A DNA stretch of 9,132 nt. It comes from an uncultured Acidimicrobiales bacterium (GTDB lineage: Bacteria; Actinomycetota; Acidimicrobiia; Acidimicrobiales; Iamiaceae). The notes beneath the pieces were generated by a model, which did not search any database, was not told where the DNA came from, and worked only from the letters and a program-made list of their open reading frames with translations. Made by a program: the position numbers and the translations under genes. The DNA lies in the NCBI GenBank assembly GCA_937926025.1, contig CALANQ010000210.1:1-9132 (forward strand), read 5' to 3'. How positions within the stretch are numbered: position 1 is the first letter of the stretch; every line of letters begins with the position of its first letter. Shown piece by piece: positions 1-5,766 of the stretch.

Positions 1-49
1 ATACGAGATGCCTAAGTGACTGGAGTTCAGACGTGTGCTCTTCCGATCT
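1..49 (+). other. Illumina TruSeq index adapter (sequencing artefact)
   Basis: These bases match the 3' part of the Illumina TruSeq indexed PCR primer. They begin with the tail of the P7 end (ATACGAGAT), continue with a six-base index GCCTAA at 10-15 (the reverse complement of TTAGGC, TruSeq index 3), and end with the read-2 primer site finishing in CTCTTCCGATCT at 49. This is library-construction sequence left at a contig end, not genomic DNA. Any reading frame starting before position 50 is spurious, and the glmS truncation at 50 is an assembly artefact, not a biological break. Confidence 0.98.
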
Positions 50-706
50 GTACACGAAGCTCAGGTGTCCCTCGGGCGTGACGCGCACGGCACCGGCCGT
101 GAAGAGCGGGTCGTCGGCCCGGTCGGCCAGCAGCGCGGCCACGGCCTGGTCGGCGAGGTCGAGCCCGTGGCCGTGGACCAGCAGCATGAGCCCGGCGGAG
201 TCCCGGCCGCGCACCTCCAGGCGGTCGATGGCGCTGAGCGCCGCCTGCACCGAGGCGAAGGCGTCGATGGCCGACGGGGTGGGCGCCGGCCCGGCCAGGT
301 CCGCAACCGCCCGGGCCGTCCGGAGCCGGTCGCGCTGGACGGCCCACAGCGCGTCCTTCAGGCGGATGACCGCCGCGTTGACCGCTTCGACCGCCGCCCC
401 GGCCGCGGGATCGTCGTCGAGGGCGCCCTCGCGCTCGGCCAGGACCGAACCCAGGCCCGAGCAGGCCCCGTCGATGGCCGGGCCGAGCGTGCGGTCGGCC
501 AGCAGGGAGGCGATGCCGGGGGTGCCGCGCAGCAGCCGGTCGACCTCCTCGACCCGATCGGCCAGCCCGGACAGCACCTCGGCGAGGCCGTCAGCCGGGG
601 CGGCCCGCAGCGCCTCGGACGACCCGTCCAGCAGCGCGAGCAGGGCGGCGGGGGCGGGCGCCGTGCGGGCGCTCCTGCGGCGGACGACGGCGATGATGCC
701 GCACAT
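50..706 (-). CDS. glmS: Glucosamine-6-phosphate synthase, 5' part (partial)
   Basis: This is the N-terminal 219 residues of glutamine:fructose-6-phosphate aminotransferase, which makes glucosamine-6-phosphate from fructose-6-phosphate and glutamine in the cytoplasm, the first step towards UDP-GlcNAc. The start MCGIIAVV is that of a class II glutaminase, with Cys2 as the nucleophile after Met removal. RLEVRGRDSAGL (about residues 162-173) matches the RLEYRGYDSAG motif of GlmS. In E. coli GlmS that motif lies within about 30 residues of the start. Here about 130 extra residues, Ala/Leu-rich and probably helical, lie between the two, which is unusual. The ATG start is supported by GGAGGA at 713-718, six bases upstream. 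The gene follows glmM, the next enzyme in the pathway, by 93 bases. The frame is open to position 50, where adapter sequence begins, so the rest of the glutaminase domain and both SIS domains are missing from the contig. Confidence 0.88.
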
Positions 707-712
707 CTGGAA

Positions 713-718
713 TCCTCC
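713..718 (-). promoter_or_regulatory. glmS ribosome binding site
   Basis: GGAGGA on the minus strand, six bases before the ATG at 706, is a near-perfect Shine-Dalgarno. It fixes the start so that the catalytic Cys is residue 2, as a class II amidotransferase requires. Confidence 0.8.
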
Positions 719-726
719 GGGGACAC

Positions 727-771
727 GGGCAGAGTGCCCCGGGACACCGGGACCGGACCATCGTACCGGTC
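727..771 (-). repeat. Two small inverted repeats in the glmM-glmS gap
   Basis: GGGCA (727-731) and TGCCC (735-739) flank a three-base loop. GACCGG (751-756) and CCGGTC (766-771) flank a nine-base loop. Both lie in the 93-base gap between glmM and glmS, upstream of the glmS Shine-Dalgarno, and could fold in the mRNA. Such short GC-rich stems are common by chance in this base composition. I see no glmS-ribozyme-like sequence here. Confidence 0.3.
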
Positions 772-799
772 ACCGCCCTCGGACCTCGTCGGGCGCCGG

Positions 800-2140
800 T
801 CAGCCGCCCAGCTGCGTGACCACCGCCGCCAGGTGGCCGGCCACCTCGGCGGCCTCCTCGTGGGTGGGCGCCTCGACCATGACCCGGATGACCGGTTCGG
901 TCCCGCTGGGCCGCAGCAGCACCCGGCCCCGCTCGCCCAGCCGCCCCTCGGCGGCGGCGACCTCGGGTCCCAGCTTGGCGATGAGCCCCGGATCGCGGCG
1001 GGCGGTCCGGACGTTCACCAGCACCTGGGGCAGGCGCACCATCGCCGCCGCGGCCAGCTCGGCGAGGGGCTGCTCCCGGCGGGCCACCACCGACAGGAGG
1101 GCCAGGCCGGTGAGCATGCCGTCTCCCGTGGAGGCCAGGTCCCGGAAGATCACGTGCCCGGACTGCTCGCCGCCCAGGCTGTGCTTGCCCTCGTCGAGCG
1201 CCTCGAGCACGTACCGGTCGCCGACGTCGGTGGTGATGACCTCGATGCCGTGGGCGGCCATTCCCTGGTGGAAGCCCAGGTTGCTCATGACGGTGACCAC
1301 CACCGTGTCGTGGGTGAGCTTGCCCCGTTCGTGGCGGTCGATGGCGCAGATGGCGATGATCTGGTCGCCGTCGACCAGATCGCCGGCGCCGTCGACGGCC
1401 AGCACCCGGTCGGCGTCGCCGTCGAACGCCAGCCCGACGTCGGCGCCGTGGGCGACGACCGCGGCCTGCAGCGCCTCGGGGTGGGTGGACCCGGAGACCT
1501 CGTTGATGTTGAGCCCGTCAGGCTGCGTGTGGATGGCCACCACGGTGGCGCCCAGAGCCTCGTACACCCCGGCCGCCAGCTCCGATGCCGCGCCGTTGGC
1601 GCCGTCGAGCACCACCCGCAGCCCCGTCAGGCACCCCGCCGGTACGACGTCCTCGGCCAGGAAGCGGCGGTAGCGCTCGACGGCCTCGTGATCCGAGGTG
1701 ATCGTGCCGACCTCCGCCCCCATCGGGCGGGGCCGGGGGTCACCCTGACCGCTCAGGGCCGTGAGCTCCAGCTCCAGCCGCTCCTCGAGCTCATCGGACA
1801 GCTTCAGCCCGCCGGCGGAGAACAGCTTGATGCCGTTGTCGCCGAAGGGGTTGTGCGAGGCCGAGATCATGGCCGCCGGGACGTGGTCGGCCCCCGACAG
1901 GAACGCCACCCCCGGCGTGGGCACCACGCCGAGGTCGACGACCTCGACGCCCTCGGTGGCCAGCCCGGCGGCCAGCGCGGCCGACAGCAGCGGCCCCGAT
2001 CGCCGCGTGTCCCGTCCGATCAGCCACCGGGCCCCGCCCAGCACCCGGGCCGCCGCCCGCCCCAGGTTCAGCGCCAGCTCCGGCGTCAGCTCCCGGTTGG
2101 CCACCCCGCGGACCCCGTCGGTCCCGAACTTCAAGCTCAT
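800..2140 (-). CDS. glmM: Phosphoglucosamine mutase
   Basis: GlmM interconverts glucosamine-6-phosphate and glucosamine-1-phosphate in the UDP-GlcNAc pathway for peptidoglycan. The 446-residue protein has the family's usual length and all its signatures: N-terminal KFGTDGVRGVAN (4-15), the phosphoserine loop ISASHNPFGDNGIK (92-105) with catalytic Ser95, the Mg-binding loop DGDADR (Asp240, Asp242, Asp244), the sugar-binding EQSGH (325-329) and the phosphate-binding RPSGTEP (410-416). I chose the ATG at 2140 because MSLKFGTDGVRG matches the normal N-terminus. An in-frame GTG at 2161 would add seven residues, MAGTVAR, with no homology value. Neither start has a strong Shine-Dalgarno. It lies downstream of rplM-rpsI, separated by a 14-bp hairpin, and upstream of glmS, the preceding enzyme of the pathway. 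No key residue is missing. Confidence 0.96.
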   Translation of the reverse strand: MSLKFGTDGVRGVANRELTPELALNLGRAAARVLGGARWLIGRDTRRSGPLLSAALAAGLATEGVEVVDLGVVPTPGVAFLSGADHVPAAMISASHNPFGDNGIKLFSAGGLKLSDELEERLELELTALSGQGDPRPRPMGAEVGTITSDHEAVERYRRFLAEDVVPAGCLTGLRVVLDGANGAASELAAGVYEALGATVVAIHTQPDGLNINEVSGSTHPEALQAAVVAHGADVGLAFDGDADRVLAVDGAGDLVDGDQIIAICAIDRHERGKLTHDTVVVTVMSNLGFHQGMAAHGIEVITTDVGDRYVLEALDEGKHSLGGEQSGHVIFRDLASTGDGMLTGLALLSVVARREQPLAELAAAAMVRLPQVLVNVRTARRDPGLIAKLGPEVAAAEGRLGERGRVLLRPSGTEPVIRVMVEAPTHEEAAEVAGHLAAVVTQLGG

Positions 2141-2177
2141 GCGCGCCACCGTACCGGCCACCTGATCCGGGAGACGG

Positions 2178-2209
2178 CGAAGGCCGCAGCCCGGGGGCTG
2201 CGGCCTTCG
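2178..2209 (-). terminator. 14-bp hairpin after rpsI, terminator or attenuator
   Basis: CGAAGGCCGCAGCC (2178-2191) and GGCTGCGGCCTTCG (2196-2209) are perfect reverse complements around a four-base loop, giving a 14-bp GC-rich stem 20 bases downstream of the rpsI stop. No T-run follows in the direction of transcription (next bases CCGTCTCCC), so it is not a canonical intrinsic terminator. Tail-less hairpins are often proposed as terminators in high-GC actinobacteria. It could end or weaken ribosomal-protein transcription before glmM, or stabilise the rplM-rpsI mRNA end. Confidence 0.6.
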
Positions 2210-2229
2210 ACCAGATCGAGCGAAGCGGA

Positions 2230-2631
2230 CTAGCGCTTGGAGTACTGCGGAGCCTTGCGGGCCTTCTTGAGGCCGTACTTCTTGGACTCCTTCTTGCGAT
2301 CGTCCCGGGTGAGGAAGCCGGCCCGCTTGAGGGTGGGGCGCAGCTCGGGGTCGATCTCGATGAGGGCCCGGGCGATGCCGAGGCGCACGGCGCCGGCCTG
2401 ACCGGTGACGCCGCCACCGTGGATGGTGACGTCGACGTCGTAGGACTCCTCGAGCTGGGTCAGCTTGAGGGGCTCCTGGAGGATCATGCGGTGCGTGGGG
2501 TTCGGGAAGAAGTCCACCCAGTCGCGATCGTTGATGGTGATGGTGGCCGACTCGCCCTCGGTGGGACGGAGGCGGACACGGGCGACGGCTTCCTTGCGGC
2601 GGCCGGTGGACTGCACGAGGGGCTTGGACAC
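2230..2631 (-). CDS. rpsI: 30S ribosomal protein S9
   Basis: S9 is a protein of the small-subunit head whose C-terminal tail reaches the P-site tRNA. The 133-residue product carries the family signatures: N-terminal TGRRKEAVARVRL (9-21), the central GGGVTGQAGAVRLGIARAL, and the C-terminal KKYGLKKARKAPQYSKR ending in the universally conserved Ser-Lys-Arg that contacts the anticodon stem-loop. The start is GTG at 2631, preceded by AGGAG (2640-2644) at eight bases. That site overlaps the rplM stop codon by two bases, so translation of L13 and S9 is probably coupled. Only 11 bases separate the genes, in the standard rplM-rpsI order. A strong hairpin follows the stop. Length and sequence are ordinary. 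Confidence 0.98.
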   Translation of the reverse strand: MSKPLVQSTGRRKEAVARVRLRPTEGESATITINDRDWVDFFPNPTHRMILQEPLKLTQLEESYDVDVTIHGGGVTGQAGAVRLGIARALIEIDPELRPTLKRAGFLTRDDRKKESKKYGLKKARKAPQYSKR

Positions 2632-2642
2632 GTCAGGGACTC

Positions 2643-3092
2643 CTACGCGCTGCGGCGAGCGTGGTCGAGCTCGAGCACCTGGGGCTGCTGAGCGGCATGC
2701 GGGTGGTTGGGGCCGGCGTAGACCTTCAGCTTCTTGAGCTGGGCCCGGCCGAGCCGGTTCTTGGGGAGCATGCCGCGCACGGTGTTGCGCACCGCGTCTT
2801 CCGGCTTCTTCTCCAGGAGGTCGGCGAAGGTCTGCTCCTTGATGCCGCCCGGGAACCCCGAGTGGCGGAACACCTTCTTCTTCTCGGCCTTGCCGGCCGT
2901 GAGGACGATCTTCTCGCAGTTGATGATGATCACGTGGTCGCCCGTGTCGATGTGGGGGGCGAACGTGGGCTTGTGCTTGCCACGGAGGATGGCGGCGACC
3001 TCGGTGGCGAGGCGGCCGAGCACCAGGCCATCGGCGTCGATGATCAGCCAGTCGCGCTCGATCTCTGAAGCTTTGGGCGTGTACGTGGGCAC
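2643..3092 (-). CDS. rplM: 50S ribosomal protein L13
   Basis: L13 is an early-assembly protein of the large ribosomal subunit. The 149-residue product shows the family pattern: RDWLIIDADGLVLGRLATEVA (13-33), the RGKHKPTFAPHIDTGDHVIIINCEKI stretch (38-62), GGIKEQTFADLLEKKPEDAVRNTVRGMLPKNRLG (82-115) and KLKVYAGPNHPHAAQQP. The start is taken as the GTG at 3092, with AAGGA (3099-3103) six bases upstream, giving MPTYTPKASEIERDW. The frame stays open to 3365, but that upstream translation has no ribosomal-protein character and would antisense-overlap the neighbouring iron-sulfur gene. It is the first gene of the rplM-rpsI unit. The 207 bases upstream contain inverted repeats and a weak promoter candidate. 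Confidence 0.97.
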   Translation of the reverse strand: MPTYTPKASEIERDWLIIDADGLVLGRLATEVAAILRGKHKPTFAPHIDTGDHVIIINCEKIVLTAGKAEKKKVFRHSGFPGGIKEQTFADLLEKKPEDAVRNTVRGMLPKNRLGRAQLKKLKVYAGPNHPHAAQQPQVLELDHARRSA

Positions 3093-3142
3093 GGTGAATC
3101 CTTGGATCTGCTGGTCGTGAGCGCGAATCGCCCCGCGGGCGG

Positions 3143-3155
3143 CTTCGGGCCGAAG
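3143..3155. repeat. Inverted repeat 1 upstream of rplM
   Basis: CTTCGG (3143-3148), a single G, then CCGAAG (3150-3155) form a perfect 13-base palindrome around one central base. It lies just downstream of the candidate rplM -10 box, so in rplM's 5' untranslated region if that promoter is real. It suits a DNA operator better than an RNA hairpin, since the one-base loop could not form without opening base pairs. Confidence 0.4.
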
Positions 3156-3159
3156 GGAT

Positions 3160-3189
3160 ACGTTACGGCCCCCTGGCGAGGCAGGGCAA
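3160..3189 (-). promoter_or_regulatory. Candidate rplM-rpsI promoter (weak)
   Basis: Reading the minus strand, TTGCCC (3184-3189) is followed after 18 bases by TAACGT (3160-3165). This matches a sigma-70-type -35 at four of six positions and a -10 of the TAnnnT form at three of six. It would start transcription about 60 bases before the L13 start codon. The match is weak, but it is the best pair I see in this gap. Its -35 overlaps the left arm of inverted repeat 2. Confidence 0.3.
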
Positions 3190-3204
3190 ATAGCAGAGCC
3201 CTGC
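3181..3204. repeat. Inverted repeat 2 upstream of rplM
   Basis: GCAGGGC (3181-3187) and GCCCTGC (3198-3204) are perfect 7-bp arms around the locally AT-rich ten-base centre AAATAGCAGA. A second pairing competes for the same bases: CCCTG (3171-3175) can pair with CAGGG (3182-3186). This is the layout of either an operator beside the rplM promoter or, if transcription starts further upstream, a pair of mutually exclusive mRNA hairpins. Confidence 0.45.
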
Positions 3205-3222
3205 GGGCGGGTGGTGGATCCG

Positions 3223-3248
3223 ACCGGCCCGGTGCAGGTCGGGCCGGT
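3223..3248. repeat. Inverted repeat 3 in the rplM / iron-sulfur gene gap
   Basis: ACCGGCCCG (3223-3231) and CGGGCCGGT (3240-3248) are perfect 9-bp arms separated by eight bases. It lies 51 bases before the ATG of the iron-sulfur gene and upstream of rplM on the other strand. Possible roles are a dimeric regulator's operator or a hairpin in either leader. GC-rich palindromes are expected fairly often in this DNA, so chance cannot be excluded. Confidence 0.45.
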
Positions 3249-3299
3249 GGTCGCTACCGTCGGCCCGAGCACCAGCAGGAACCGGCAGGGAGCACACCG

Positions 3300-3581
3300 A
3301 TGGCCACCAGGGACTACGAGGGCGACGGGATCATCGTCCACTGGGACAGCGAGCGCTGCCAGCACTCGGGCAACTGCGTGAAGGGGTCGCCCACGGTGTT
3401 CGACTCGCAGGCCAAGCCGTGGGTGCAGCCCACCCGGGCCTCGGCCGACGAGATCGCCGCCACCATCGACACCTGTCCCAGCGGGGCCCTCACCTACACC
3501 CGCACGGACGGGGTGCCGAACGGCCGACGGGGCTACGCCCCCGGCGGCGATGCCGAGGCGGCGGCCGCCGCCGACGCCTGA
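3300..3581 (+). CDS. YjdI-like divergent [4Fe-4S] mono-cluster protein
   Basis: This 93-residue soluble protein matches the small Fer4_19 / YjdI family, the divergent 4Fe-4S mono-cluster domain. The core CQHSGNCVKG (20-29) and TCPSGALTY (58-66) closely resemble what I recall of E. coli YjdI (CQHSGNCVRG, TCPSGALKY), as does KPWVQP (39-44) between them. Potential cluster ligands are Cys20, Cys26 and Cys59. His22 is also conserved, so the ligand set is not that of a normal four-Cys ferredoxin. Residues 80-93 are an Ala/Gly-rich low-complexity tail. The ATG has AGGGAG (3287-3292) seven bases upstream. It is the only complete plus-strand gene here. It is divergent from rplM and converges with the monooxygenase gene with a single base between stop codons. 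The family's function is not established. An electron-transfer role is inference. Confidence 0.88.
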   Translation: MATRDYEGDGIIVHWDSERCQHSGNCVKGSPTVFDSQAKPWVQPTRASADEIAATIDTCPSGALTYTRTDGVPNGRRGYAPGGDAEAAAAADA

Positions 3582-3582
3582 G

Positions 3583-4755
3583 CTAGTTCCGGCCGGGGAC
3601 CACGCCGAACGAGACGCCGCCGGCGGCGAGGGTGCTGGTCTGCATGCCCTTGGCGGCGGTGACCGGGTTCACCCACGAGCCCCGCTCCTCCAGCACCGGC
3701 AGGACGCCCTCGCCGAACCAGTAGATCTCCTCGAGGTGCGGATAGCCCGAGAGGATGAACTCGTCGATGCCCAGCGCGGCGTACTCCTCGATGCGGTCGG
3801 CCACCTCGGCGTGGCTGCCGACGAGGGCGGTACCGGCGCCGCCGCGTGCCAGGCCGACGCCGGCCCAGAGGTTGGGCGACACCTCGAGGTTGTCGCGGCT
3901 GCCGCCGTGGAGCTCCAGCATGCGGCGCTGCCCCTCGGACTCGGTGGTCTTCATCCGGGCGTGGACCTTGGCGATCTCCTCCTCGGAGATGCCGTCGAGC
4001 AGCCCGTTCGCCACCGCCCACGCCTCATCGGCGGTGTCGCGGCTGACCACATGGAGGCGGATGCCGAACCGCGGGGTGCGGCCCTGGGCGGCGGCCAGCT
4101 CCCGGACCCGGTCCAGCTTCTGGGCCACCTGGGCGGGCGGTTCGCCCCAGGTCAGGTACACGTCGGCGTGACGGGCGGCGACGTCGAGCGCCGCCGGCGA
4201 CGACCCCGCGAAGTACACGTCCGGCACCGGGTCGGGCTGACGGCCGAGGGCACCGCCCTCGACGTGGATGTGCGTGCCCTCGTAGTCGACCACCTCGCCG
4301 GACCAGAGGCCGCGGACGATGTCGAGGAACTCGCCGCAGCGCACGTAGCGGCCGTCCTTGTCCAGCCAGTCGCCGTAGCTGTGCTGCTCCGCCGAATCAC
4401 CGCCCGTGACCACGTTGAGCAGCAGGCGGCCACCGGTGTGGAACTGGTAGCTGGCGGCCATCTGGGCGGCGAGCGTCGGCGAGGTGACCCCGGGCCGGAA
4501 CGCCACCAGGAACTTGAGGCGCTCGGTGCGCTGCGCCAGCGCGGCGGTGGTGACCCACGCGTCGTCGCACCAGGGCCCGGCGGGCGTGAGCGCCGCTTCG
4601 AACCCCAGCGCCTCGGCGGCCAGGGTGATCTGGGTCAGGTAGTTGAACGTGGCGGGGCGCTGGCCGCCGGCCACACCGGGGACGGGCCGCTCCGGCTCGA
4701 CCAGGCGCCGACCGTCGCCGTTGGTGGGGAGGAACCAGTGGAAGGCGATCGACAT
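3583..4755 (-). CDS. SsuD-like FMNH2-dependent alkanesulfonate monooxygenase
   Basis: This is a bacterial-luciferase-fold flavin monooxygenase close to SsuD, which uses FMNH2 and O2 to cleave alkanesulfonates into an aldehyde and sulfite when sulfur is scarce. The 390 residues (E. coli SsuD 381) align through FHWFLPTNGDGR (5-16), PAGPWCDDAWV (58-68, with the Cys63 counterpart of SsuD Cys54), KFLVAFRPGVTSPT, NVVTGGD, DVYLTWGEPP (198-207), FGIRLHV (230-236, Arg233 and His235), SPNLWAGVGLARGGAGTALVG (Arg304) and LSGYPHLEE. SsuD has His where Asn12 stands here. The ATG at 4755 reproduces the SsuD N-terminus. A TTG at 4764 would add three residues. It has its own promoter candidate at 4808-4837. 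No ssuE reductase or ssuABC transporter lies in the window, so the reductase partner must be elsewhere. Related enzymes acting on other organosulfur substrates cannot be excluded. Confidence 0.88.
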   Translation of the reverse strand: MSIAFHWFLPTNGDGRRLVEPERPVPGVAGGQRPATFNYLTQITLAAEALGFEAALTPAGPWCDDAWVTTAALAQRTERLKFLVAFRPGVTSPTLAAQMAASYQFHTGGRLLLNVVTGGDSAEQHSYGDWLDKDGRYVRCGEFLDIVRGLWSGEVVDYEGTHIHVEGGALGRQPDPVPDVYFAGSSPAALDVAARHADVYLTWGEPPAQVAQKLDRVRELAAAQGRTPRFGIRLHVVSRDTADEAWAVANGLLDGISEEEIAKVHARMKTTESEGQRRMLELHGGSRDNLEVSPNLWAGVGLARGGAGTALVGSHAEVADRIEEYAALGIDEFILSGYPHLEEIYWFGEGVLPVLEERGSWVNPVTAAKGMQTSTLAAGGVSFGVVPGRN

Positions 4756-4807
4756 GGGGTCCAACCTGGGGCGATGCGGCGTGGTCTGCGGCTGCGGAGA
4801 CCGATGG

Positions 4808-4837
4808 AGTATGGGGGCCGCGTTCGCGCAGCGTCAA
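4808..4837 (-). promoter_or_regulatory. Promoter for the SsuD-like gene
   Basis: On the minus strand, TTGACG (4832-4837, five of six to TTGACA) is followed after 18 bases by CATACT (4808-4813, four of six to TATAAT). This is the best sigma-70-like pair seen in the window. Transcription would start near 4800 and give a leader of about 45 bases. It lies in the 100-base gap after truA, so the monooxygenase can be expressed independently of truA. Confidence 0.55.
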
Positions 4838-4855
4838 CGTGGGGCGAGCCCTCGT

Positions 4856-5713
4856 TCACCCCGGCTCCGCCGGCGGCCACCCGTCGCGGTCCTCGTCGGA
4901 GGACCAGCCCGGGTAGCGCACCGTCCAGAGCGTCAACCCGTGGGGCGGGGCCAGGTCTCCCGCCCGGTCGCGATCGCCCGAGCGGATGATCCCGAGGAGG
5001 TCCCCGGGGCGCTTCCGGCCTCGGCCCACGTCGACCAGGGTGCCGACCACGGATCGGACCATCTGGTGGCAGAACGAGGACGCTTCGATCTCGAACCGCA
5101 GGCGCCCGTCGCCGTCGTCGTGCCAGGCCGCTTCGGTGACCCGGCGCACCAGGCTGGCCTCCTCGCCGTCGCGGCGCTTGGGCCGGCGGCAGAAGCAGGC
5201 GAAGTCGTGCTCCCCGATGACGGCGTCGCAGGCCAGCACCATCGCGGGCAGGCCCAGCGGCGAATCGACGTGCCACGCGCTGGCCGCCGAGGCGGGGTCC
5301 GGGATCGGGCTGTTGTGCACGAGGTACCGGTAGCGCCGGGCGGTGGCGGAGAATCGGGCGTCGAAGTCCGCGGCCACCGTGGTGACGCCCCACACGGCGA
5401 TGGACGGGCTGCACAGGCGGTTCACCGACCGGGTCAGGCGGACGGGATCGACGGCGCCGACGGGGGCATCGAACGTCACCACCTGGGCTCGGGCGTGGAC
5501 GCCCTTGTCGGTGCGGCCTGCGCACGTCAGCTCCACCGGGTGGCCCACGACGGTGCTGATGGCCTGGGTCAGGTCGCCGGCGACCGTGCGCACCCCCTCG
5601 TTGCGGGCGAAGCCGGAGAACGGGGCCCCGTCGTACGCCACCACCATGCGGATCCGCTCCGTGGGGCCCGCCGCCGGGGCGTCGGGCACGGGTTCGGGAT
5701 CGAACAGCGTCAT
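4856..5713 (-). CDS. truA: tRNA pseudouridine(38-40) synthase TruA
   Basis: TruA isomerises uridines 38-40 in the anticodon stem-loop of many tRNAs. The 285-residue protein has the family's layout. VAYDGAPFSGFARN (25-38) corresponds to the usual YDGTxFxGWQ strand-loop. CAGRTDKGVHA (64-74) holds the catalytic Asp69. RRYRYLVHN (126-134), FCHQMVRSVVGTLVDVGRGR (214-233) and APPHGLTLW (255-263) complete the signature. The ATG at 5713 lacks a clear Shine-Dalgarno and gives about 20 Pro/Glu-rich residues before the first strand. The next Met (residue 23) would cut into that strand, so the upstream start is kept. It lies 53 bases after the hydrolase gene and 100 bases before the monooxygenase. In many actinobacteria truA sits between rplQ and rplM, so its closeness to rplM-rpsI is expected, while the intervening monooxygenase and iron-sulfur genes are not. 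Confidence 0.95.
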   Translation of the reverse strand: MTLFDPEPVPDAPAAGPTERIRMVVAYDGAPFSGFARNEGVRTVAGDLTQAISTVVGHPVELTCAGRTDKGVHARAQVVTFDAPVGAVDPVRLTRSVNRLCSPSIAVWGVTTVAADFDARFSATARRYRYLVHNSPIPDPASAASAWHVDSPLGLPAMVLACDAVIGEHDFACFCRRPKRRDGEEASLVRRVTEAAWHDDGDGRLRFEIEASSFCHQMVRSVVGTLVDVGRGRKRPGDLLGIIRSGDRDRAGDLAPPHGLTLWTVRYPGWSSDEDRDGWPPAEPG

Positions 5714-5766
5714 CGGGAGCGGACGCTAACGCGACCGGTCGTCGGCCGGCGCGGGCCGGACCCCGA

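Noticed and set aside
707..799. A glmS ribozyme or riboswitch before glmS.
   Set aside because: The 93-base gap is too short for the roughly 150-base ribozyme and lacks its conserved core. Only two small stems are present.
2141..2161. An upstream GTG start for glmM adding MAGTVAR.
   Set aside because: The ATG at 2140 gives the typical GlmM N-terminus. Neither has a clear Shine-Dalgarno, so this remains possible but less likely.
35..2233. A 732-codon plus-strand open frame, with another at 33-1673, over glmS and glmM.
   Set aside because: They begin inside the adapter and run antisense to glmS and glmM, whose motifs are unmistakable. Long antisense frames are expected in DNA this GC-rich, and the translations are low-complexity with no family signature.
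3093..3365. A 91-residue N-terminal extension of L13.
   Set aside because: The extension has no ribosomal-protein similarity, would lie antisense across the iron-sulfur gene start, and a good Shine-Dalgarno (AAGGA, 3099-3103) serves the GTG at 3092.
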